From the NCBI GenBank assembly GCA_963969495.1, contig OZ018321.1, positions 131,844,293 through 131,908,292 on the forward strand: DNA of 64,000 bases, written 5' to 3'. Under the pieces are notes generated by a model. It was not told where the DNA came from. It did no database searches and saw only the letters and a program-made list of their open reading frames with translations. The first letter of the stretch is position 1; every line of letters starts with the position of its first letter. The translations under genes and the position numbers were made by a program. Source of the stretch: Ceratothoa steindachneri (lineage: Eukaryota; Arthropoda; Malacostraca; Isopoda; Cymothoidae). Positions 48,601-61,065 of this stretch are shown in pieces.

Positions 48601-50078
48601 TGATTGTACCCTTGTTTAGCTCTCTTTAAATTTAGCTGTTTATTTTGGGGAAAATTAGCTAAATTAAGATATTAGCATAGCCTCACATGTCAGTTAATGA
48701 AAAATGTGAGATCAGTTGCAATGGTTATTAGATAATACGTTGTTTTATCATATTCTATTATGTAAATAGGTGTTTTTCTCTAACACACGAAGTGATTAAG
48801 CATTTGAATGTCCCTTGTATCAAACCTTGTAAATATTTTCACTTCTCTGACCTCACTAATTTCTTTATTGAGTTTTCTTCAAAATATTTCCTGGCTAATA
48901 CGTAAATTGGTATTGATTTATATATTTTAAATAAATTCATAATCCTAAAAGATGAAAAGGATAAAAGATATGCAACCACGCAGGGCTGACATAAAAAAGA
49001 GCTAAAACGATTAAAATGAAGTGAAACGTGTAAACAACGATAAAATGAGGATGAATCTTTAGGGCAAGCTACCCACCAGCTTCTTAAATGATTGACAGGC
49101 ACGTAACATGTTCGAGTGACCAGGAAGAGTTCCGTCATTAGCATCAGGCTGCCTCTGGGAGCGAGAGAGTTAGAGAAAACCCCACTGCTGTTTTTCAGAT
49201 AATAATTTTACTATCTCCTTGCCGTTTCCGGTGGAAATAACTTGCGACGATAGTGCATTTCCTCTCCACGCAGGGTACACGCCATACCCCCAATTTGGTG
49301 AGTATAAACCAGAATATCAGGACACGTTCTTTCCATCTCTCTTTTAATCCAAGGCAATGGTTACCGCTAATTAATACTCATTCTCAGCGACGCGCGCAAC
49401 TGATTGAAGCCTACTTCTCCAACTGCCCACCAACTTTTCCACACGTGTTCCACTTAACTGAACCGAACTCAAAGAACTGAGCTCAAAAAACATTTCATTC
49501 GCACTGCGCGTTATCACTAACTTTAACATACCGTTAAAATTATAGTTGCCAACTACTTTTTATTTACACTCTTTTCACATTGCCTAGGAGAAGTGATTTA
49601 TTCAGTTTAATGATTGTAAATTAATTCTCAATAATTTCCAATAAAGTAAATAATTCCATATTCTTATGTCCCCATTCTCTTCATATTCTATTAATATAGT
49701 TTAATTAATTATTTACTCTCTATGTTAATAAAGTAACAAAATTCAATCTCTTTCTTTGTAATCGTCCAGAGTAAATTTATAGGTTAAACGTATTCCAAAT
49801 TTACTCCGAAAAGTTAATGCTCTCATTAGTTTAGGAGGTGAACCAAAGCATAAGCAAAAATAAGTCCTGCTGTCATACAATTTAATGTCAGCAAGTGACA
49901 ATTGTGCCTACAAAATTAGTGTTGATAAGACAGCACAAATAACTGTGTCTAAATTATTCAAATCGAAATGCTGGAGCTGTGAGGAACCCGTTATGACCTC
50001 AAGGCACAAATTCGTGAAGAAATTCAAAGAAGATCACAGTTCCTTTTTCCATAATAATGCAACATTTATCAATATTTT
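48601..50078. other. No gene seen
   Basis: A minus-strand 101-codon frame at 49144-48839 and a plus-strand 90-codon frame running into copy 3 of the repeat have no recognisable motifs. Confidence 0.35.
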
Positions 50079-50446
50079 AGTCACGTGCGAGTCTATTTGC
50101 GAGCTACTTTACACATCACTAGTTCGGTCGGTCCCCGTTTGCTTTTTTGTGTTTTAGTAACTATTGGGTCGATTTTAACGAAATTTAAAGCCTTATGTTG
50201 TTTTACATTCTCTTTCGAATGATATAATTTTCAAAGTCCTCACAAGGTTAGCCCGGGAATTATTTTGTTTTGACAATAGCATCATAACTATTCAGCCAAT
50301 TCCAACGAAATTTAAAAGCTTTACTTTCTTCTATTTTTCTTTCCAATAATATAATTGCCAGGTCCTCCTATAGTTAGTACGGGAAGTATTGAAAGTTTTT
50401 TTAAGGTCGTAAGGTCATAAATCAGAATAGTTGAGAGCACGCGACT
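50079..50446 (-). repeat. AGTCGCG-ended dispersed repeat, copy 3 (reversed)
   Basis: In reverse orientation: starts AGTCGCGTGCTCTCAACTAT near 50446 and ends near GACTCGCACGTGACT. About two to three monomers. It shares the conserved head TGATTTATGACCTTACGACC with copy 1. Confidence 0.78.
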
Positions 50447-51084
50447 GTTTGGTAAGCAGACCTTGTTTTTTGCTGGTTTTCTCCAAGGATGTTGTCTATT
50501 GAGATAAATAATATATCCTAATCAAATTATAGCAATTCAATAACATGCGCAAGATAGTTTTATGGCGCGTAGCTCACAGCGTTCGCTCGATAATTTGTGT
50601 AAGTTATTTTTTTCGGTACGCATTTAAACCACTAATTCGCACTCTTTTATTTGACATTTCTTTCTCAGTAAGGGCTTACAGCTTCACAGAGGATATGAAT
50701 CAAGATACACAGCAACCTTTCCAGCCTATGTACGTAGAGTCAACCGAACTCAAAACTCCATTTGCAATTTAAATGCAAACGGCATGGATTAGACGATTAT
50801 CACTATTCGGTTACAATATAGTTTTGATTCCTGCTAAATGTGGAATCATGCCAGGTTCGTTTATTTAATTTATGTAATAATAATTAGAGTAAATAATATT
50901 TATATCAAAAAATATTTACTAAACAAAAATTGACTCAAGTGAAACTTAATTTGTATCCATTAATATATATTACAAACTGGGAGGTGACTTGAAAAAATTA
51001 AAGTTCTTTCCTTGTTTAATATTCATTATCTTTAAATCTGAAATAGAATAAAGCCGTTGATATGAAATAATTGTACTTTCGAAG
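50447..51084. other. No gene seen
   Basis: Contains a 75-codon plus-strand frame (50545-50772) with no known motif. Otherwise AT-rich. Confidence 0.35.
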
Positions 51085-51944
51085 AAGATATTTTTAGGAT
51101 CGGCCGAATAGTTATTATGTTATTACAAAAAACAAAATAAAAAGGCAAATCGGGGACCCACCGACCGACCGACGACATAGTGAGATGTAGAGTCGCTCGC
51201 GACTAGACTCACACGCGACTCTAGGATAGCTTAGCCTATCATAGTATAGCCTAGCATAGTATAGCCTATCGTATAATAGCCTATTCTTGGTTTTCCTAGC
51301 AGAGTATAGCATATTATAGCCTAGTCTAGTTTAGCAGAATATCAGCTGTTTCGTTATAATGTTATTGCCAAAACAAAATAATTCCTGGGCTAACCTTGGG
51401 AAGACTTTGTCAATTATATAATTCGGAAGAGAATGTAAAACAACATAAGGTTTCAAATTTTGCTAGAATCAGCCGAATAGTTATGATATTATTGCCCCCA
51501 AAATATAACTCCTGGGCTAAGCTTGGGATGACTTTGGCTATTATACCATTAGAAAGAGAATGAAAAAAAATAAGGGTTTCAAAGTTTTTTAGAACGGCCT
51601 AATAGTTATGATGTCTTTGCCCCCCAAATAATTCCAGGGCTACTATTGGAAGGAATTCAGGCTATTGTATCATTAGAGGGAGAATGTAAAAGAACATAAG
51701 GGTTTCAAAGTTCGTTGGAATCGGCCGAATAGTTATGATGTTATTGTCAAAACAAAACAATTCCCGAGTTAACCTTGGGAAGACTTTGGTAATTATACAA
51801 TTCAAAGGAAAATTTAAAATAATATAAAGTTTTCAAATTCCGTTAGAATCGGCCGAATATTTATGATGTTAGTAGAAAAACAAAACAAAAAAGCTAACAG
51901 GAGACCGACGACATAGTGAGATGTAGAGTCGCTCGCGACTAAAA
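51085..51944 (+). repeat. AGTCGCG-ended dispersed repeat, copy 4 (composite)
   Basis: A tail-only piece (51085-51206) ends ACATAGTGAGATGTAGAGTC then GCTCGCGACT. After a short minisatellite, a second piece with about four monomers (51345-51944) ends with the same phrase. Monomers carry TTCGTTGGAATCGGCCGAAT and TTGGGAAGACTTTGG. Confidence 0.8.
51207..51344. repeat. TATAGCCTA minisatellite
   Basis: Short units close to ATAGTATAGCCTAGC recur with slippage, inserted between the two parts of repeat copy 4. Confidence 0.75.
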
Positions 51945-52574
51945 ACTACAACAAAAGACTAAAACTATAAGAAAAATCAAAGAGCACTCATCGTAAAATG
52001 ACGATATTTCGATGAAGAAGAGAGACGTAAATCGCCATCCTCATCTCTTCGCCAACACCACATCACTGCAAGACAATCTTAATCAAGTTATAGCCATCGA
52101 CAAGCCTTTCGCCCTCATCACTCCTTCGCTTTTGTTATGATTTCTCCATCGTCACGTCTTCACCATCGACGTATCTTCGACATCGTTATTTTGCAATCCT
52201 TTCTTTCCCTATTGCTTTATTCTTTTTTAGTCTTTTTGTTGTAGATTTTTAAATACTCGCAACCTTGATGGTCTTTTGCTTATATTGCGTTTAATATAAT
52301 GATATTTTATGTCACCTGATCTAAACCACGGGGATTAACGATTCCCATTTTAGCAATTAAGGTAGTAAACTTAAAAGTTAGTATTATCACAACTTATCTG
52401 CAAAGAAAAAAGGATTAAATGACATACATATAATTTTAGTTTTATTTCTCTCATTTTACCGGGTCCAGGGCGCACATCAATTAATGGTCAGCATATATAA
52501 GTAAACATTATTTACATATAATTTACTTTTACAGTTTTACTACAGTACGCAAAACTAACAATATAAGAGTAAAA
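51945..52574. other. No gene seen
   Basis: No credible frame or repeat. A CATCGTC/CATCGAC-rich stretch at 52040-52190 is low complexity. Confidence 0.35.
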
Positions 52575-54810
52575 CCTGCAGGGTAAGAGTGTTAATTTAC
52601 TGTTCAACTGCTGTAAACATTTGCTATCAGCAAAACCAATTGTCCAAAGTTACCATCCCAAAGACGAATTCGTTTGGGGCTATGAACTATGCCAATAAAC
52701 GAAAACATCTGGTCCACTGTTGCAGAGGAAGGTACCGTGGTGTTATACTTCTTGAAGATTTTTTTTTATACCAAGTTGCCTTTTTAAGAGTCAAGTACCT
52801 TACTGGTATCCTGCAAATAATTGAGGACTTCCAAATCTCCCTTGTTGTTAGGAGCAGAAAATGAATCGTCCATAGTTTTGACGAAATTGTCTTCACAATT
52901 ACAATTTCTTACAACCATTTCCAGCTTGTCTTTTAATATGAATTAATTGCTTTATGATCACCTAAATTAGGCCTTTCCAACATTGATAGCCATTTAAGTT
53001 TGAAATACGGATGAGATTCTAAGACCATAACGACAGCATTCAACTCAGGACTCAACGAAAATAATGAACAAATTTGGCATAAAACGGGAAACGGAGGCTG
53101 CTAGTAATGTAATACAATGTCTCAAGCGCAGGTCGTTTGGTTAAATAGGCTCCAATCTTGCGAGGAACTTCTGCAATTGGTTTTAGAATCTACAAATAGT
53201 CTGAAATAAATTACAATTCTCTCTCTTTCACTCTGGGCTGATTCAGTTTTTCACAAACTAGATTCACGTCGTTTTTATGTTTATATATTTGGCTCAATGA
53301 GTCGTAGATTGAGTTTCGTCGGGTTTTACATGGATACCTAAATTAGATGCCAGTTATTTCCTGTATTCTTTCTGCTGATTTAGGTTGACCAGCTACATTC
53401 GACAGCTCCTAATATTATCCCATTGTAGAATGCTTTATCTTTTTTTGTCCAGGTAAATTCTGTCCTTTATCCGCATCGGTTGATGCTACTAAGTTTATTG
53501 TGTAGGTGGCACATCAAATATGTGATGATAGTTTCCTTGAATCCTCACCATTTTCCTCATTGTCCTTAGTACGATTCTTAAAAAAAACCCATCGAACTCT
53601 TTAAAACATTTCACTATGTTCGTTGCATTGTTAGAGACTGTAGATACAACTCTTACATAAGATAAACCATGCTGCGTGTTGATCTTGTCCAATACTCTAG
53701 CAATTTCATCAAAGCTATGTGTTCCACGAAATTGGCCTGACAGTTTAGCTGATTCTCGCGACAAGTAACTATTGATCTTTAATGTAAAAATATTAATTCA
53801 TTGTATGTATGAATATTTTTAACGATTAATTTAATAATATTGGTTAGACACGCACCAGCTAAACTGAGCCGCCAAATATTGAAGAGAAAAACTATATGAT
53901 ATAAAGGAAGCGATTTAGCGATGAGTCGCTTACCATACCACCACATCAGTAATCCTTACCATAAGAGCAAAATGTGGAGGAGTCCATATCTACTGCCAAA
54001 TGAAGACTCACCAAATTGATAAATGAAGAACGCATGTCGAATAATTAAAATATTATATTATAAGTCATCAGACTATCCTTCTATCACCAAAGATCAATTT
54101 ATCAATTATATAAAAATAATAAACTAAATCAATAACTTACCCAATGCACAGTGATTCCCCTGAAATTGCGGTGATTAATTAACCATATGCCGCATCTAAC
54201 ACTCACATGATCAAACTCTGTCAGTTTTGCTTATATGATTTCCATCATTTTACTGCCTATTGTTGCAAGAGATTTTGTCCAGGTGCGTCTATATGACACC
54301 TGAACAGGCGGGTTGACTTCTGAAAAATATTTAAAATAAATCAAATACAATAGATTAGCAATGGAAAAATATCAAAATACTTAGCTAGGCTAGCAATAGT
54401 CTAATGTTCATAAAAAATATGATTAATTATTTTAATCAGATATTACATATGGAAAAAATAGCAAAATATTTGCGATATACTAACACGAAAGAAGATCCTT
54501 TAATTTATGTAGTTCACATAGGCTCAATGGTAGGAGCCCATTAGCCACAAGCAAGACAATATTCTTTTTAAGGATATCCTCGCCTATTTATTGACTTGGT
54601 TTTTGCCTCAAAATATAGAACATGCTTAGAATTGACTACCTTGCAGTATTGGCAGAGGTAGCATTGCTGCCGCTGGAACTTTCTTCTTTAGTTTGTTTGA
54701 CGCTTGCGAGATTCCTTCTCCGATCCGTATTTACCAAAACTATTCTAATTTGGATTCTGCACAAGAAAATGAATTATTATCATGCGGAGAGAGTTCTTAA
54801 ACACCTTGTA
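52575..54810 (-). pseudogene. hAT transposase with two introns, degenerate
   Basis: hAT transposases excise and insert DNA and carry an RNase H core with a C-terminal dimerisation domain. Exon 1 (about 54800-54483) shows KNIVLLVANGLLPLSLCELH, typical of the region after the BED finger. Exon 2 (54319-54141) begins after ...TTTTTCAG and ends at a GTAAG donor, with KLTEFDHVSV and FRGITVHWV; a usual Asp in the DIW motif is Gly (CGIW). Exon 3 (53776 to about 52590) has SRESAKLSGQFRGTHSFDEI, STVSNNATNIVK where the family has TDN (Asp lost), KTRRNSIYDSL, and the dimerisation block SSATVDQMFSFIGI. Stops and frame changes make it inactive. No inverted ends were identified. Confidence 0.82.
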
Positions 54811-56151
54811 TAATATTAGTTAGAGTAACAAGTTCTTTTAGATATTAATACTTAACAAGTTTCTGATTTTTAATCTTCACGTAAAATTATTTGCACCAAG
54901 CTCAGTGCATTTCTATCCTATGTTAATTTGATATAAAAGTTTCGTCCTCAGTAATTAAATAGGAGAAATTTCAGACATGGATCAGACAAAGAGAAAGCCA
55001 GATACACCTGGCGTTTTATTATAGTTGGATATCGTTATTTTTTAATATACGAGTAGTACTATTCCATAATCTATTGATATCTCAAGTGAACAATATATTC
55101 AAATGGGCGTCTATTTAAATATAGCATTAGATTTGTATGACATCAGTCAATTAAAATATGAATTGAACCATTATGTTAATGTTGCTACTTACTACTTAGT
55201 TACTAAGTAGTAGTAAACCTGAAGTGCCTCAGAAGATTGCACGCTGAGTCCAGTCCAGCAGGGAAAATTGTAGTTTTCTTTGTAGATTGCAACTGTGAGA
55301 CGGTTCCAGATTTTTAGACAATTTGAAAATATTTTGCCGTTCAATAGCACATATTGATCCTTATTACCAACGTTGTTATTTAAATATATTTAATAGTCTT
55401 CTAGTGAAAACTTAGAATATTTGGTTTCCTTGAGAGCCTGTTGAAGTTGTTAAATTGCACTCATTATTAAAAAAATTCGATGTAGATAAAATATGCTTAT
55501 AATTAATTTCTCATGAATACGGACCTATAGGTTGGTTATATTTTATGCCTATATTATAAATTATACTTAAACATACTACAATTTGCTATTATATATAAAT
55601 TATAAATAGAAATTTAAAATGTTAGCTAAATTCTTTCACTATAACCTTACCCACATTTGCGTATTATTTGACGCATAGTTAATTTGCATATGTTCACTTA
55701 TATTAATAATTAATTATAATTTAATAAATGATATCAATGTTTCCAAACTATAAATATGTTTAGATGTAATATTTATCATTTTGGTGAAGAAAAATCTTCA
55801 GCTTTAGTATGTGACATCATTTCTTGTTTAAATTGGAACCTTATGCATACTCGTTACAAAAACATAAACAGTTGGTGTTGGAACAACGTTGCCACCAGTT
55901 GCCGCCTTACCAAGATCGTGGGCACATTATTGAAAATCAAGATCGTGCCCATCTCTGCCCATGACGACTAGGGTCTGTCAAAATGTAAACCTTATTTTGG
56001 CTAAGAATTACAGATAAATATGCTTCAATTTTAGTAAAATAGGGTGGTATAAAAACTTACCTACTCTTGATTATATCTATCCATAAAATAATGATAAACT
56101 TGAAAAATACTGCCTCATTTCTTTTGGCGTGACCTAATATTAAAAAGAACC
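54811..56151. other. No gene seen
   Basis: AT-rich. A 71-codon plus frame at 55756-55971 is unassigned. A small palindrome, TACTTAGTTACTAAGTA, lies near 55193. Confidence 0.35.
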
Positions 56152-56380
56152 TTAACAACATTTAAAAAGAAAAAGAAGCAAATCTTTTCCCTTCTTAAGA
56201 TAGAGAGTAATTTTGGTTTGGGGATAGATTAATTTCTTTTCCTTTAACAAGAAGGCTAGCAGTTGAGGAGATTCCTTGGATAGGTTCATATCTCTGATAA
56301 AGTCGCTAATTTCAAGGTGATTAAACAGTTGAACACTTAATGAAGTTCCTTTAAAATCACAGTGACCTCTCACACATCTG
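56152..56380 (-). pseudogene. Fragment of the Cys-rich family seen at 61-63 kb
   Basis: The 73-codon frame contains ISDFIRDMNLSKESPQLLAF followed by LLKEKKLIYP. It aligns with LNDLTRDMGVSKANTQLLGS and RLRESNLLA at 61787-61874. Only this central segment is recognisable, on the opposite strand, and no flanking exons were found. It shows that the family is present more than once here, as expected of a mobile element. Confidence 0.6.
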
Positions 56381-57656
56381 TCAGATTAAATGTCAGTATA
56401 CATGCCTGACTAAACAACGTCTGATATAATAATCAGTTAGGTGGCTGAAAGAAGGAACATGCACCTCATTTAAGTGTTGAAAGGCCGTCTTGCTGACTGG
56501 AGACCAGAGATTGTCCATTTATTTGTATCACTGAAATTGATATGTTGGAGTTGCTTTACTAAGTCAGAAACTAGCTTGCTATAACTTATATTTAAAGAAT
56601 ATTCTCATCATATATAACAAAAGGAATCTGGACATAAATCATAGTGTCTAGTGGATCCTAAAAAATGTTAAATTAGATAAGCATCTAACTGCACTTAAAA
56701 TATTTTAGGTCTGCAAGAAATTAAAGTGGTTTATAAAAATATATAGAAAATGTTTCTCACGGTTGTTGAAATTAATGCAAACTAGTAAAGTCAACGCAAT
56801 TTTTAAGCTAATAATGCCTAAGTCCATATTAAGCTAAAAAGCTCAGTCTCTTTTTAGGGTTACAATGGCTCGAACCTTTCAAGCTAGGAATGTCTAGGTC
56901 CATTTCAACCAACCAAAATAGTGTTTGAGTGTCACGTGAATTATATAAGAAAAGTTTAAATCGTATGAGTAATAATGCCTCATCTTTAACCTAACCTAAA
57001 ATATACGTTTATTAATTGCTACGTTTATATGAAGCTCTCAAACAAAAAAATCCTTACCTGGTCAACCGAAAGGTTGTTGACCTCTTCCTTCATAACTTTG
57101 TACACCTACATCGGAACTTCTTCTTCATTTTCCATATCCACCGGAACTTGCACCATGTAATTAGCATTCATTAATGTCATTACATCTTCGAAATGGAAAA
57201 GTTAAGGATATGAAGGAGGTGGAGAGCATTATTAACAATGATATAAACTACTTTGCCGAACAAATGTATTTTTGTATATTTCCCCCTAAATTTTTACTTT
57301 CCTTTACAAAAAATCCGGCATTTATCTCTTGGCCATATAATAATATCAGGAAATTGGATATAAGTACTTATAGTGGAATGAGTTAATGGAGTTCAAATAA
57401 ACCGCAGTAAATAAAGTATGTTAGACTCACGTTTAATCCATTCACATTAGAGTTCTCAGAAAACCTAGACAAACAGTGAGTTTGGTTCTGCAGAGTCCGA
57501 CCTTGAGAAGAGAGTTGCCAAATAGCTCAATATTATTTACTTGCGTAATAGAACTAAAACATATTATGTTTTGTAGCTATTAAAATAATTAGCTATAAAA
57601 AAATAGACGAAAGGTTAGTTGTGCTTGGTAAGTTCAGCATTTATGATTGATAGGTC
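56381..57656. other. No gene seen
   Basis: A 70-codon plus frame at 57174-57386 is unassigned. AT-rich, with no repeats recognised. Confidence 0.35.
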
Positions 57657-57710
57657 GTGTAGCGACCGGCGTGTACGTCCAAAATAGGACACACGCGAGA
57701 GTCGCTACAC
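57657..57710. repeat. Hairpin GTGTAGCGAC...GTCGCTACAC
   Basis: Ten-base outer arms are perfect complements. Inner bases (GGCGTGT and ACACACGC) extend the pairing with small interruptions. Starting TGTAGCGACC, it could be the 5' tip of an LTR. Confidence 0.65.
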
Positions 57711-58200
57711 ACATGGAGTACAGAGAGAGAGAAAAGTAAAGTTAGCGGCGTTTACGACAATGTCACACGGTAGTGAACGGAGCACAGTTATCTCTGTTAG
57801 AGTTGGTCGAGGCAATCTAGGCAAACATTATAATCAAGGCAGAATCCAGAATAAACCGCATAGCTATCACAACTAAACAAATAGAAGTCAAGTCAGAAAC
57901 CTGTCTCCATGGCAACATGCCACCGCCCAGAGAGAATTTTACCCAATAGTCGGAGTGCCTTCCTTATCAATATGTTCGGTAGTAGCCAATCAAAAGTTTA
58001 GTTATGTTAATACCGACAAATCAATAGGCCGGTACAGAAGAGGGAGGTGCGGCTTAGTTGTACGAGGAAATTGTAGGGCGTGGCTTAAATTGAATATATA
58101 ACTGTGTGAAGCCAGAACAAAGAAGATAATTAGATTACTGTTTAATATAGCAATATATCGTTTATAAATCTATTTTTTCTTTGGTGACTTTAATATCCTG
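57658..58200 (+). mobile_element. Possible solo LTR
   Basis: Starts with TGTAGCGACC, is GC-richer than its flanks, and has a TATA-like ATATATAA near 58094 and a downstream T-rich end. I found no second copy in the window and no target duplication, so this is a suggestion only. Confidence 0.3.
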
Positions 58201-59894
58201 ACGTTCCTCAATCTTCCTGCTTCAAGGCCTTATTAATCGGGAAAACAGCCGTTGCGCATTCTCCTCGTTAATCGCAATTCCTCGCGATTACATAACTCCC
58301 GAAATACCGGTGTTCTACCCTGCTGTGGTATATCCCTATCCTCCGGGCTATTTGACGCCGTCCCTAGAATATAACCACCCCTCTGCTTAGGGCACCCCAT
58401 AGCAATAAAAAAATAACTCTCGTGAGAAATAAGGAAGGGCAACGCAAACCAACCGGGGATTCTGTATCAACCGGAGTCCTTGCCAAAAGATTACGCGATA
58501 ACTCGGTAATCTATCGCTATTACTGACAACCAGCGTCCCCCTTCCAAGGCTCTTGGGTTGTTCTCACGATTACCTTCGATGTTCCCCCATAATTAGGGAC
58601 GACCTTTAATAGCCCCTCCACCATAGTCGTAGTAAAACATCAGAGCTGATATAGAAAAAAAATGTATCTTGAGCCCTCTAGCACAGAGGTGGGTGGGGGG
58701 TTTATGTAATTCTCACAGCATTCGACAGCCTCCCTCCACAAAATTAACTTGTTACCTCAGAAAGTCTCCCAAAGGCATGGCCTCAGGAAATTGTGGTAAC
58801 GTTGATGGGGGGCTACTGCCTAGGCCTCAGGGTCAAAGGCTTTCTGCCTTAATCTCCCAAGTGGTTGGAAGGAGCAGAGTTTACCTCATCTTGGGGAACA
58901 AATAACAATGATAACAACTAATTTGATAAACCTGCTAGACAATAAATACCAGATCATAATGAGTATTCTCGTTAGCTTATGTTTATTTGCATGAATTTTC
59001 CGCCATAAAAAATATGGACATTCAAAGAAAGATAAGTGAGGAGAAAAGAGAAAACCAAAAAAGAAAATAATATAATATAAATAGAATCTTTACACTGATA
59101 CATTTTAAAATATCATAAGTAATATCAATTTATTGTATTTACAAAAATATTTAGCAAGGATGTAGCATTAATGTAATCAGTAGATATGACGATCTTTTAG
59201 AAAGACGCCGCGCGTGAAACTTTCCCCGGCCATTTTCTTAGAGACGCAGTGTAAAAATATTCCAAGCTAAATATTTTTTCTATTGTTAAATTTTTTTAGA
59301 ATTCTTTTGTTATTCTTCTTATTGTTTATCCTCAGCGCGGATCTATTCTTTCTATCTAGAGGTTTTTTGTATTATTTTCTTATTCAGCTCGAAATGCAGG
59401 AGCAGGAGGCATTTATATGGATATCAGATACGACTAAGTGTGTTTACCTATTATTTATATTCATTTCCTTAAAAAATACCTTCACCATATCGATACAAAT
59501 TCTCACGTTGACCAACTTTTTAAAGTAAACTCCGAAAACCTTTTACTATGCAAATTTTACCGAATATATTACGGGGGTAATTCCTAACATTTCTTTAAAT
59601 ATAACTCGAATACTTAAGAATGATATAGATAATATATTTAGTGAAGAAAAATCCTCAGCTTCCAAAGCGGTTTGAACCATTAACCTCTCTTATGAGAAGC
59701 ACATGGACGCTATCTAGCCTTATTGAATTCAAATGAGAGCCTAAATTCTACCCCGCACACTTTCGAATTAAAATGTTACCTACTATCAGAATGAAACGTA
59801 CCCAAAGCGTCACCATATATGGTATGTTCAATGGAATTTATGACATATTTTCTCCAACTCGATCACCATTTAAACGGTCACTAGGTTTGATTTT
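58201..59894. other. No recognisable gene
   Basis: 58200-58900 is GC-richer and has open frames on both strands (58442-58233 minus, 58669-58905 plus) that I cannot assign; they may be decayed retroelement sequence. 58906-59894 is AT-rich and empty. Confidence 0.35.
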
Positions 59895-59975
59895 TCCTAT
59901 TTGGTAGCTTAGTGGTAAAGCAATTGACTGGCAAACAGGAAAACCGACTTCGACTTCGGGCTAGGATTTTTCAAT
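59895..59975 (+). repeat. tRNA-derived sequence (tRNA relic or SINE head)
   Basis: GGTAGCTTAGTGGTAAAGC matches the pol III box A consensus TRGYnnAnnGG. About 45 bases on, GACTTCGACTTCGGG is a decayed box B. CTGGCAAACAG resembles an anticodon loop with GGC, but the stem does not pair. It is degenerate and unlikely to be a functional tRNA. No SINE tail was recognised. Confidence 0.5.
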
Positions 59976-60114
59976 TTTTTACTTTAGCATTATTCTTTTC
60001 TTCGCAGCAAGGATCGCCTTCGTTGATCTTTTGCTCTCTTTGATCTTTTTGGATTCCAATGTCGCGTCCTCTTGCCTTTAAAAACTTCGCTCAATTTTGC
60101 TCTCTCTGGTAATA

Positions 60115-60115
60115 C

Positions 60116-60182
<67 letters not shown>
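60115..60182. repeat. (TA)n microsatellite with one interruption
   Basis: TA dinucleotides broken once by TTTA at about 60135. Confidence 0.93.
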
Positions 60183-60184
<2 letters not shown>

Positions 60185-60369
60185 TGAATAAGTATAAGCA
60201 ACACGTATGATACATGTTTTAAAAATATTTTCTAGTTTCGACTTCGCTTGCATAATCTATAAGTATTACATAAGCTTATTACATTGCGACTGCATATTAA
60301 TATAAAATGTTTAAATAAAGTGAGTATCATAGCAATGAAAAATATTTTTATTTATTAGAAAACAGGAAA

Positions 60370-60745
60370 CCCTAAATAATGGCAACATAAAATTAATATC
60401 TAACATGACACCCTCTAGCTTCAAAAACAGCCACAAGGCGTTTCTTACAAGAATGTAGAAGATTCGCGCACGTATTTGGAAGGATTTTATTCCACTCTTC
60501 TTCAGTAAACTTTTTCAATTCAACAATGTTGCGAGGGCCTCTTTTGTGCACATGCTTCTTTCAGTTCTTTCCACGGATGTTCGATGATGTTCGAATGTGG
60601 GCATTGATAAGTCCACTTGAGTAGAGTAATATGGTGTTGGGGTCGCTCTTTTGGAATAGATTTGCTGGTATGTTTGGGATCGTTATCTTGTTGAAAGGTA
60701 AAATACCTCCTAAGTCTCAGTGTCCTCGCAGATTGCTTCATCTAT
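60370..60745 (-). pseudogene. Tc1-like transposase, C-terminal half
   Basis: The minus frame from 60741 reads KQSARTLRLRRYFTFQQDND then PKHTSKS, containing the second catalytic Asp of the DD34E triad. It continues to SNIIEHPWKELKEA, which keeps the Glu. After a frame change, 60530-60375 gives NIVELKKFTEEEWNKILPNT and the family C-terminus. The N-terminal half of the same reading lies at 63656-63999, so the gene is interrupted by about 2.9 kb. Confidence 0.88.
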
Positions 60746-61065
60746 CCATTAATTACACTGGTCTGCGTCAAAAATGGACCTTAGGTTTTCTATAGTGTTT
60801 CTTAATAAAATTGACCTCCTAAATCCGAATCTGGCATCCGTTTTTCTGTATCACCTCCAGTTTTTGCGATACAGGGGGTGATAATAATTTTATAGTTTAT
60901 ACATCTCCTATATTACATCAAATTTCAATAGTTTTTGCACTGCTCTATTCGAGGTAAATTTTGTGTACTTTTTAAGTAATTATGCAAATAGGTTTATATT
61001 TTGCAGGTTAAAAATTGCTTAGCATTATAATAATAATAATAATAATAATAGTGGTTGAGTTAAAA

